Source: Porphyromonadaceae bacterium | GTDB lineage: Bacteria; Bacteroidota; Bacteroidia; Bacteroidales; UBA11471 | Direction: 5' to 3' | Assembly: GCA_021199145.1 (NCBI GenBank) | Contig: JAJQIP010000066.1 | Coordinates: 1 to 13,043 of the forward strand | DNA length: 13,043 nucleotides | In this document: piece after piece, positions 7,433 to 13,043 of the stretch | Layout of the letters: each line of letters begins with the position of its first letter | Position numbering within the stretch: the first letter of the stretch is position 1 | Notes under the pieces: generated by a model | Told to the model about the DNA's origin: nothing | Database searches by the model: none | What the model saw: the letters and a program-made list of their open reading frames with translations, nothing else | Program-made: the position numbers and the translations under genes

Positions 7433-7467
7433 AAAAAGCGTGGGCCTAAAAAATTTTAGGCCCACGC
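7433..7467 (-). terminator. Intrinsic terminator of the ilv operon
   Basis: The arms 7438-7451 and 7454-7467 are perfect complements (GCGTGGGCCTAAAA type, GC-rich base). On the minus strand the stem is followed at once by TTTTT (7437-7433). It sits 22 bp beyond the ilvC stop. This is a classical rho-independent terminator directed at transcripts coming from ilvC. On the plus strand there is no T-tract. Confidence 0.92.
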
Positions 7468-7488
7468 AAAATAGGATATGAAAATAAA

Positions 7489-8535
7489 TTAATTGTTCTC
7501 GGGACGAAGTTTACGGACTACCGCACCCGTACGCCACATTTCGCTCTCACGCAAAGCAGCCAACTCTTCATTCAATCTTTCCCGATAATCTGGTTTACTA
7601 TTGGTGTCGATAGAGCGCTGTGCCTCGTTGCCACAAACAACCTCTTTGTAAAGTTTTTCAAATACCGGTTTTACGGCATCGTGGAACGGCCCCATCCAGT
7701 CAAGAGCGCCCCGTTGTGCGGTCGTGGAACAGTTGGCATACATCCAATCCATACCTTTTTCTGCGAAAAGAGGCATCAAGGATTGAGTAAGTTCTTCTAC
7801 CGTCTCATTAAAGGCTTCGGATGGTTCATGCCCATTTTCCCGCAATACTTCATATTGGGCAAGCAACAGACCTTGTATGGCCCCCATGAGGGTACCCCGT
7901 TCACCCGTCAAATCGGAATAGACTTCCCTCTTGAAAGTCGTTTCAAACAAATAACCTGAACCGACTCCAATACCAAGAGCTATGACACGTTCTTTGGCAC
8001 GTCCCGTAGCATCTTGATAGACAGCATAACTCGAGTTAAGTCCACGACCTTGCAGGAACATACGACGCAGACTCGTACCCGAACCTTTGGGGGCAATCAT
8101 GATAACATCAATATCAGCGGGCGGGATAATGTGAGTACGCTCTTTATAGGTTATACCAAAACCATGCGAAAAATAAAGGGCTTTACCTGCCGTCAAATAG
8201 GGTTTGATACGAGGCCAAACTTCTATTTGGCCAGCATCGGAGAGCAAAAATTGGATAATGGTAGCACGCTTGCAGGCCTCTTCAATTTCAAAAAGGGTTT
8301 CTCCAGGTACCCAACCATCGGAAACAGCTTTGTCCCAAGTCTTTCCACCTTTACGCTGACCCACAATTACATTGAATCCATTGTCTCGCAAATTCAAACT
8401 TTGGCCAGGACCTTGCACCCCATAACCAAGTACTGCGATAACCTCATTTTTGAGAATCTCTCTTGCTTTTTCCAAAGGAAATTCTTCACGGGTAACGACA
8501 TTTTCGTCAACTCCGCCAAAATTAATTACTGCCAT
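7489..8535 (-). CDS. ilvC: Ketol-acid reductoisomerase (KARI)
   Basis: KARI converts 2-acetolactate and 2-aceto-2-hydroxybutyrate into the dihydroxy acids of valine and isoleucine synthesis, using NADPH and Mg2+. The 348 residues hold an N-terminal Rossmann domain with GYGVQG (37-42) and a helical class I C-terminal domain. In the coenzyme loop (GQRKGGKTWDKA, 59-70) the basic residues R61, K62 and K65 favour NADPH. Metal ligands are Asp208 and Glu212 (YSDLTGERG) with Glu244 and Glu248 (FNETVEE). The Asp208-Glu244 spacing of 36 is as in class I KARIs. Overall wording, such as SHGFG, VIMIAPKGSGTSLRR, GRGLNSSYAV and the C-terminal KLRPENN, is much closer to fungal Ilv5 than to the usual short bacterial enzyme. 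It is the last gene of the operon, 99 bp after ilvN and just before the terminator. Confidence 0.97.
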   Translation of the reverse strand: MAVINFGGVDENVVTREEFPLEKAREILKNEVIAVLGYGVQGPGQSLNLRDNGFNVIVGQRKGGKTWDKAVSDGWVPGETLFEIEEACKRATIIQFLLSDAGQIEVWPRIKPYLTAGKALYFSHGFGITYKERTHIIPPADIDVIMIAPKGSGTSLRRMFLQGRGLNSSYAVYQDATGRAKERVIALGIGVGSGYLFETTFKREVYSDLTGERGTLMGAIQGLLLAQYEVLRENGHEPSEAFNETVEELTQSLMPLFAEKGMDWMYANCSTTAQRGALDWMGPFHDAVKPVFEKLYKEVVCGNEAQRSIDTNSKPDYRERLNEELAALRESEMWRTGAVVRKLRPENN

Positions 8536-8634
8536 TTGTTCTGATTTTTAGTAGTATGTAACATTCAAATATCCTTTTATTGCGACAACACAACTCTATT
8601 CATCCGATTCCATAGATCCAATCAGGATTGTGCG

Positions 8635-9195
8635 TCACCCTTTTGCCTGTTTCGCTTGTAAATATCGAGCCTTCCGGTCGGCCAAAAACTCATTTACCCG
8701 CTCCACACAACTTTTGGTAAGAGCAACACGTCCCGAACGCACGAACTGCAAGACACACCCGAATTTTTGTAATTCATCATAGAAAGAAGTGATATCTTCC
8801 GTCATCCCATCCTTTTCCACAGCCGAATAAGTCGGATTTATCTCCACGACACGAGCGTTATAACGACGTATTAACTTCGAAATGCCTGGCTCTCGCTCAA
8901 GCACTGGAGTAGAAAGTTTATACAAAGCCACCTCGTACGAGAATATCTCTTCATCGGTAAAATAGTGGGCCTGTAACACTTCGATTTTTTTCTCAATTTG
9001 AAGTACGATTTTTTTTATAGTCTCCTCATCAATCCATACAGTTATGGTATATTTATGTACCCCTTTTATCGACGAAGCCGACACATTGAGACTTTCAATA
9101 TTAATCTGTCTACGTGTGAAAACCGCCGTAATCTGATTCAACAATCCGGCAATATTTTCAGAATAGACTATAATCGTATACAGTTTCTTCTCCAT
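8635..9195 (-). CDS. ilvN: Acetolactate synthase, small (regulatory) subunit
   Basis: This is the regulatory partner of IlvB. It stimulates catalysis and, in the family, binds valine for feedback inhibition. Of the 186 residues, 4-78 form an ACT domain (YTIIVYSENIAGLLNQITAVF, with NIAGLLNQ at 14-21 at the effector site and RRQINIESLNV at 28-38). About 85-170 form the C-terminal ALS small-subunit domain, including EPGISKLIRRYNARVVEI (102-119). The length is between that of E. coli IlvH (163) and larger forms, and is usual for this group. It begins 12 bp after the ilvB stop, so the two are tightly coupled. The 99-bp gap to ilvC contains no gene. The symbol ilvH would serve equally well. Confidence 0.95.
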   Translation of the reverse strand: MEKKLYTIIVYSENIAGLLNQITAVFTRRQINIESLNVSASSIKGVHKYTITVWIDEETIKKIVLQIEKKIEVLQAHYFTDEEIFSYEVALYKLSTPVLEREPGISKLIRRYNARVVEINPTYSAVEKDGMTEDITSFYDELQKFGCVLQFVRSGRVALTKSCVERVNEFLADRKARYLQAKQAKG

Positions 9196-9207
9196 GGATT
9201 CTCACAC

Positions 9208-10911
9208 TTAACAGTCCAACAACATTTCGTTCACCGAACTACCCGGAGGAGTCATTGGCAGGACCTTCCCCTCTTCAATGACACAAGCCTCCAAAAGAAA
9301 AGCTCCCTCGGTCGAAAGCATCTCTTCAATGGCACTCGACAGTTCTTTCCTCTCAAGTACTCGACGGGCGGGTATCCCGTATGCTTCGGCAATTTTTATA
9401 TAGTCAGGATTAAGCATGGGGGTAAAAGAATATCTCCCGTTGAAAAACATGGCCTGCCATTGACGCACATTTCCCAAGAAATTGTTGTTAAGCAAAATCA
9501 TTTTCACAGGGGATTTCTGCTCCATAATAGTACCCAATTCTTGTAAATTCATTTGGAAACCACCATCACCCATAAAAACGCATACCGTTCGGCCACATAC
9601 GGCAAAAGTAGCGCCAATGGCGGCAGGGAGACCAAAGCCCATTGTTCCTAATCCTCCCGAAGTAATAATGCTCCGGGTATGAGTATATTTGAAATACCGA
9701 GCCGCCATCATCTGGTTCTGCCCCACATCGGTGACCAAAATAGCCTCATGTCGAGTAGCTTCGCTCACGGCTCGTACTACCTCTCCCATTTTGAGAGGAC
9801 CATCCGTGGGATGAATCTCCGGCTCTATAACCTTGATACTCTCTTCTTCTGCATAGGGTTTAAACGAAGCTATCCACTCTTTGTGCTTGTTCGGGAGAAT
9901 CATTTCAGTAACCGAACGAAGCGTCTGCTTACAATCACCGAGCACGGTAATGTCAACTTTCACATTCTTATTCACCTCGGCCGGGTCAATGTCGAAATGA
10001 ATAATTTTAGCTTGCTTAGCATAAGTCTCCAAATTTCCTGTTACCCGATCATCAAACCGCATACCTACGGCAATAAGAAGATCGCACTCATTGGTCTTCA
10101 CATTCGGGGCAAGATTTCCATGCATACCGAGCATCCCCATATTCAGATAATGATCCGACGGAATGTCCGACAATCCCAAAAGAGTACAGCCAATAGGCAT
10201 ATCGGCTTTCTCGATAAAGGCCAACAACTCTTCTTGCGCATTACCCAGTTCTACACCATGCCCTACCAGTACCAACGGTCGTTTTGCCTTGTTGATAAGA
10301 TCGGCTGCCATTATAATTGACATCGGATCAGTATCAGGAACAGGAATATAACTCCGCACAAAATCAAGCGACACAGGCTCATATTCGAATTTTTCCACTT
10401 GAGCATTTTTAGCAAAGTCAAGGACAACAGGACCCGGACGTCCGCTAGCTGCAATGTAGAAAGCGCGGGCTACGGCCCAAGGCACGTCTTCAGCCCGACG
10501 TATCTGGTAACTCCACTTTGAAATAGGTTGAGTGATACCTACCAAGTCAACCTCTTGAAAAGCATCAGAACCCAAAAATGAAGTCCCGACCTGTCCGGCA
10601 ATGACCACTATCGCAGTACTGTCAATCATAGCATCGGCAATACCTGTAATGGTATTGGTAGCTCCAGGACCGCTGGTGACCAAGCATACACCCACTTTTC
10701 CAGAAGCACGGGCAAAGCCTTGGGCGGCGTGAGTAGCGCCCTGTTCATGACGGACTAAAATATGTTGCAGAATATGACGGTGGTCATAAAGTGCATCATA
10801 AACGGGCATAATCGACCCTCCCGGATAGCCAAAAAGAGTCTTTACCCCCTGATGTTCAAGGGAACGCATCAACCCTTCTGCGCCAGTTACTAACTCTTTA
10901 TTATTGCTCAT
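9208..10911 (-). CDS. ilvB: Acetolactate synthase (AHAS), large catalytic subunit
   Basis: AHAS condenses two pyruvates, or pyruvate and 2-ketobutyrate, with loss of CO2. It is the committed step for valine, leucine and isoleucine. The 567 residues show the three ThDP-enzyme domains in order. The N-terminal pyrimidine-binding domain has catalytic Glu56 in RHEQGA and the following LVTSGPGATN (77-86). The central domain is at about 195-345. The C-terminal diphosphate domain has the GDG motif (448-450), with Asn475/Asn476 completing the Mg-ThDP site. LGNVRQWQ (479-486) and the TPPGSS tail (554-559) are typical of true anabolic AHAS with FAD rather than catabolic ALS. A dedicated small subunit follows immediately. 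The start at 10911 lies 28 bp after the ilvD stop. Confidence 0.97.
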   Translation of the reverse strand: MSNNKELVTGAEGLMRSLEHQGVKTLFGYPGGSIMPVYDALYDHRHILQHILVRHEQGATHAAQGFARASGKVGVCLVTSGPGATNTITGIADAMIDSTAIVVIAGQVGTSFLGSDAFQEVDLVGITQPISKWSYQIRRAEDVPWAVARAFYIAASGRPGPVVLDFAKNAQVEKFEYEPVSLDFVRSYIPVPDTDPMSIIMAADLINKAKRPLVLVGHGVELGNAQEELLAFIEKADMPIGCTLLGLSDIPSDHYLNMGMLGMHGNLAPNVKTNECDLLIAVGMRFDDRVTGNLETYAKQAKIIHFDIDPAEVNKNVKVDITVLGDCKQTLRSVTEMILPNKHKEWIASFKPYAEEESIKVIEPEIHPTDGPLKMGEVVRAVSEATRHEAILVTDVGQNQMMAARYFKYTHTRSIITSGGLGTMGFGLPAAIGATFAVCGRTVCVFMGDGGFQMNLQELGTIMEQKSPVKMILLNNNFLGNVRQWQAMFFNGRYSFTPMLNPDYIKIAEAYGIPARRVLERKELSSAIEEMLSTEGAFLLEACVIEEGKVLPMTPPGSSVNEMLLDC

Positions 10912-10939
10912 TACTTTCTACTTCGTTTTCGTCGAAACT

Positions 10940-12772
10940 TTATTCGATAACACGAGTGCCTCCCTTATCGGCAGAACTTACCATAGCGGCATATGCGCGC
11001 AAAGCCTTTGATATTTGGCGATGACGCGAATGGGGCGTAAATGCCGCTCCTCCCCGTTGTTCCTCTTCCAAACGACGATGTTGCAACTCTTCATCTGATA
11101 TTTTAACCTGTATGCTACGGGCGGGAATATCTATTTCTATCATATCTCCGTCACGGACCAACCCGATATTTCCCCCTGCGGCAGCTTCTGGCGAAATATG
11201 ACCGATAGAAAGTCCTGATGTACCACCGGAGAACCGCCCGTCAGTAATCAAGGCACACTCTTTCCCCAAATGACGTGATTTGATATAGGAGGTAGGATAA
11301 AGCATCTCCTGCATACCTGGCCCTCCTTTAGGACCTTCATAGATAATGACAACCACATCTCCGCTCTCCACCTTTCCACCCAGAATACCTTCGCATGCGG
11401 CTTCCTGTGACTCAAAGACCTTGGCCGGTCCCGTAAACTTCCAGATACTGGCATCGACACCCGCTGTCTTCACAACACAACCGTCAAGGGCAATATTGCC
11501 GAAGAGAACGGCCAAGCCACCATCCTTACTATAAGCATGGGCCAAGTCACGAATACAACCATTAACGCGGTCGGTATCAAAGGTCGGATATACATTCGCC
11601 TGTGTACCCATTTTATTGCTGAACACTCCTCCAGGCGCACTTGAATAGATATTTTTTGCTTCGGACGAAATAGTGGCTTTCAAAAGGCTATATCGCTCTA
11701 TATCTTCACCCAATGTCGATCCATTTACCCGTTTGCATGAAGTGTCGAGCAATCCGCCTTTAGAGAGTTCACCTAAAATATTGAGAATTCCACCCGCACG
11801 GTTACACTCTTGCACCGAATATTTTTGCGTGTTGGGGGAAAGTTTGCAAAGACAAGGTACACGACGACTCAAACGGTCGATATCGGCCATTTTGAAATCT
11901 ACCCCACCCTCATTGGCCACAGCCAAAAGGTGCAGTACCGTATTGGTTGAACCGCCCATGGCGATATCAAGTGTCATGGCATTGAGAAAAGCCGGACGAG
12001 TGGCAATACTACGGGGCAAGACGCTTTCATCCCCCTCTTCATAATATTTCAGGGCATTCTTCACAATAAGTCGTGCCGCATCACGGAAAAGTTCCACACG
12101 ATGGATATGTGTGGCTAAAATTGTCCCGTTCCCGGGCAGAGAAAGGCCGATAGCCTCCGTAAGGCAATTCATGGAATTGGCGGTAAACATACCCGAACAA
12201 CATCCACAACCTGGACAAGAGCAACGCTCTATTTCCGCAATCTCCTCATTACTTATCGAGGTATCGGCAGCCTTTACCATAGCGGTAATCAAATCGGCAT
12301 TTTCGCCCTTATAAAGATGTGCTTCCATAGGCCCTCCCGAAACAAACACCGTCGGGATATTCAAGCGCATCGAGGCCATAAGCATGCCCGGTGTGATTTT
12401 GTCACAATTGCTGATGCACACCAAAGCATCCGCTTTATGGGCGTTGACCATATATTCCACACTATCGGCAATCAAATCTCTTGAAGGAAGAGAATAAAGC
12501 ATGCCATCATGCCCCATGGCAATGCCATCATCAATGGCAATGGTATCAAACTCAGCAGCAAAACATCCCAGTTTCTCGATTTCCTCCTTTACAATTTGAC
12601 CTATCTCATGCAAATGTACATGTCCGGGGACAAATTGGGTAAAGGAATTGGCAATGGCAATTACAGGACGACCTATCTGTTCCTCTTTCATACCATTGGC
12701 ATGCCATAAGGCCCGGGCGCCAGCCATTCTTCGACCTTGAGTGCAAATCGCACTACGCAATTCGTGCTTCAT
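10940..12772 (-). CDS. ilvD: Dihydroxy-acid dehydratase (DHAD)
   Basis: DHAD is an iron-sulfur enzyme that dehydrates the dihydroxy acids made by IlvC to 2-ketoisovalerate and 2-keto-3-methylvalerate. The 610 residues align end to end with the E. coli type (616). NSFTQFVPGHVHL (42-54) is conserved, as is DDGIAMGHDGMLYSLPSR (81-98). Cluster cysteines are Cys123 in SNCDK and Cys192 in CCSGMFTANSMNC. The DGRFSGGTSG motif (511-520) is near the active site. The first loop (NSFTQF) has no cysteine, which fits the oxygen-labile E. coli-like class rather than the plant/mycobacterial [2Fe-2S] class; this assignment is from memory of those sequences. A dense cysteine group at 184, 186, 189, 191 and 192 has two cysteines more than the E. 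coli motif. It is the first gene of the operon, behind a structured leader. Confidence 0.97.
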   Translation of the reverse strand: MKHELRSAICTQGRRMAGARALWHANGMKEEQIGRPVIAIANSFTQFVPGHVHLHEIGQIVKEEIEKLGCFAAEFDTIAIDDGIAMGHDGMLYSLPSRDLIADSVEYMVNAHKADALVCISNCDKITPGMLMASMRLNIPTVFVSGGPMEAHLYKGENADLITAMVKAADTSISNEEIAEIERCSCPGCGCCSGMFTANSMNCLTEAIGLSLPGNGTILATHIHRVELFRDAARLIVKNALKYYEEGDESVLPRSIATRPAFLNAMTLDIAMGGSTNTVLHLLAVANEGGVDFKMADIDRLSRRVPCLCKLSPNTQKYSVQECNRAGGILNILGELSKGGLLDTSCKRVNGSTLGEDIERYSLLKATISSEAKNIYSSAPGGVFSNKMGTQANVYPTFDTDRVNGCIRDLAHAYSKDGGLAVLFGNIALDGCVVKTAGVDASIWKFTGPAKVFESQEAACEGILGGKVESGDVVVIIYEGPKGGPGMQEMLYPTSYIKSRHLGKECALITDGRFSGGTSGLSIGHISPEAAAGGNIGLVRDGDMIEIDIPARSIQVKISDEELQHRRLEEEQRGGAAFTPHSRHRQISKALRAYAAMVSSADKGGTRVIE

Positions 12773-12792
12773 ATATTTTTTAATGTAAAGAG

Positions 12793-12828
12793 AAAACCTT
12801 TCTTCTAACTTTTTTGAAGAAAGGTTTT
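12793..12828 (-). terminator. Terminator-like hairpin in the ilvD leader
   Basis: Segments 12793-12805 and 12816-12828 are perfect 13-bp complements around a 10-nt loop. On the minus strand the stem is followed by a T-rich stretch (TTTTCTCTTT; its first Ts lie in the stem). The ilvD ATG at 12772 is only about 20 nt further on. Read towards ilvD it would act as a conditional terminator. On the plus strand it is also followed by a T-rich run, so a bidirectional terminator is the alternative. Because the best promoter lies upstream of it, ilv transcription must pass through it. Confidence 0.6.
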
Positions 12829-12883
12829 TCTTGTTATTTTATCTTTCTGTTTTCACATAAATATAACTGCATAACCTCTCCTC
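12816..12883 (-). promoter_or_regulatory. Possible antiterminator pairing in the ilvD leader
   Basis: GAGGAGAGGTT (12883-12873, minus strand) can pair over all 11 positions, with two G-U wobbles, with AACCTTTCTTC (12826-12816). The second segment is the 5' arm of the terminator-like hairpin. The two foldings exclude each other, as in transcription attenuation. The 11-nt segment is also a strong Shine-Dalgarno match directly before a small ORF. The pairing is seen in sequence; a regulatory role is inferred. Confidence 0.4.
12834..12872 (-). CDS. Possible leader peptide of the ilv operon (12 residues)
   Basis: The ORF reads MQLYLCENRKIK and stops. A Shine-Dalgarno-like AGGAG lies 5 nt before the ATG at 12872, which stands out in a genome whose other starts show none. 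An in-frame ATG at 12893 would extend it to 19 residues. The stop codon lies 5 nt before the terminator-like hairpin, so a terminating ribosome would cover the hairpin's 5' arm. Branched-chain codons are modest: two Leu (both TTA) and one Ile. It lacks the runs of Ile/Val/Leu codons of enteric ilv leaders, so it may be chance. Confidence 0.25.
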   Translation of the reverse strand: MQLYLCENRKIK

Positions 12884-12982
12884 TTTCACACATGCCAACA
12901 AGACTAACTATACAAAAAATAGGCACTGTGCAAGATTTCACGAATTATAATCAGTTCTTATCGCTTTACTGAAAAGACCTGG

Positions 12983-13014
12983 CAAAGGTAACGCTTTTCA
13001 TAGAGATTTACAAT
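12983..13014 (-). promoter_or_regulatory. Candidate Bacteroides-type promoter of the ilv operon
   Basis: On the minus strand ATTG (13014-13011), one base off the TTTG -33 box, is followed by a 20-bp spacer and TACCTTTG (12990-12983), a full TAnnTTTG match. Transcription would begin near 12976, giving a leader of about 200 nt before the ilvD ATG. That is unusually long for a housekeeping biosynthetic gene and leaves room for the attenuator-like elements downstream. Confidence 0.6.
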
Positions 13015-13043
13015 TAAAAAACTAAAAATAGTAGGGAAAGGAT

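Noticed and set aside
8014..8544. 176-residue plus-strand ORF
   Set aside because: Antisense to ilvC, with no domain and no promoter. The ilvC frame is unambiguous.
8536..8634. Second promoter directly before ilvC
   Set aside because: GATATTTG is one base off the -7 consensus, but no TTTG lies at the required distance. ilvC is better explained as the last gene of the ilv operon.
8998..9546. 182-residue plus-strand ORF spanning ilvN and ilvB
   Set aside because: Antisense across two well-identified genes and without recognisable features.
9679..10320. 213-residue plus-strand ORF
   Set aside because: It lies wholly antisense within ilvB, has no recognisable motifs, and is the usual by-product of a long conserved gene on the other strand.
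12837..13043. Additional gene at the right edge
   Set aside because: No frame on either strand is open over a meaningful length, so the stretch is best read as the ilv leader and promoter.

Overview
The window looks like a chromosomal segment from a gut-type member of the Bacteroidota, probably order Bacteroidales. The evidence is three upstream regions that fit the Bacteroides-type promoter (a -33 TTTG/TTG box, a 20-bp spacer, and TAnnTTTG at -7), starts that mostly lack a Shine-Dalgarno sequence, and typical gene families. These are secreted carbohydrate esterases, a GH67 alpha-glucuronidase, and an ilvD-ilvB-ilvN-ilvC cluster whose IlvC resembles the fungal Ilv5 type. The genus cannot be fixed from sequence alone.

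Layout, left to right. At 1-263 (minus) is the 5' end of a polysaccharide flippase gene that runs off the left edge, with a clear promoter at 325-356. A divergent control region (264-584) carries a near-perfect 14-bp direct repeat. It precedes a secreted SGNH/CE12-type acetylesterase (585-2102, plus), which ends inside a perfect 19-bp hairpin that encloses its stop codon. Convergent to it, on the minus strand and read from right to left, come a Sel1-repeat secreted protein (7311-6715), a DUF695-type protein (6690-6229), a sialate O-acetylesterase-type (SASA) esterase (6164-4230) and a GH67 alpha-glucuronidase (4201-2174). One strong promoter lies just upstream of the Sel1 gene. The SASA and GH67 genes are 28 bp apart and are surely co-transcribed.

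The three carbohydrate enzymes fit together as a side-chain-removal set for acetylated glucuronoxylan. Two esterases would remove O-acetyl groups and GH67 would remove (4-O-methyl)glucuronic acid from xylo-oligosaccharides. No SusC/SusD pair, xylanase, xylosidase or regulator is present here, so this is at most part of a polysaccharide utilization locus, or an orphan accessory cluster.

The right half (7433-13043, minus) is the branched-chain amino acid operon ilvD-ilvB-ilvN-ilvC. It has a promoter about 210 bp upstream of ilvD and ends at a strong intrinsic terminator after ilvC. AHAS (IlvBN), KARI (IlvC) and DHAD (IlvD) supply the three consecutive steps that lead to the 2-keto acids of valine and isoleucine.

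The most interesting unexplained structure is the ilvD leader. It has a terminator-like hairpin directly upstream of ilvD and an 11-nt upstream segment that can pair with the hairpin's 5' arm in a mutually exclusive way. A 12-codon ORF, preceded by an unusually good Shine-Dalgarno sequence lying in that segment, stops just before the hairpin. This is the architecture of an attenuator. No wholly new defence or mobile system was seen, and there are no RNA genes, insertion sequences or CRISPR arrays.
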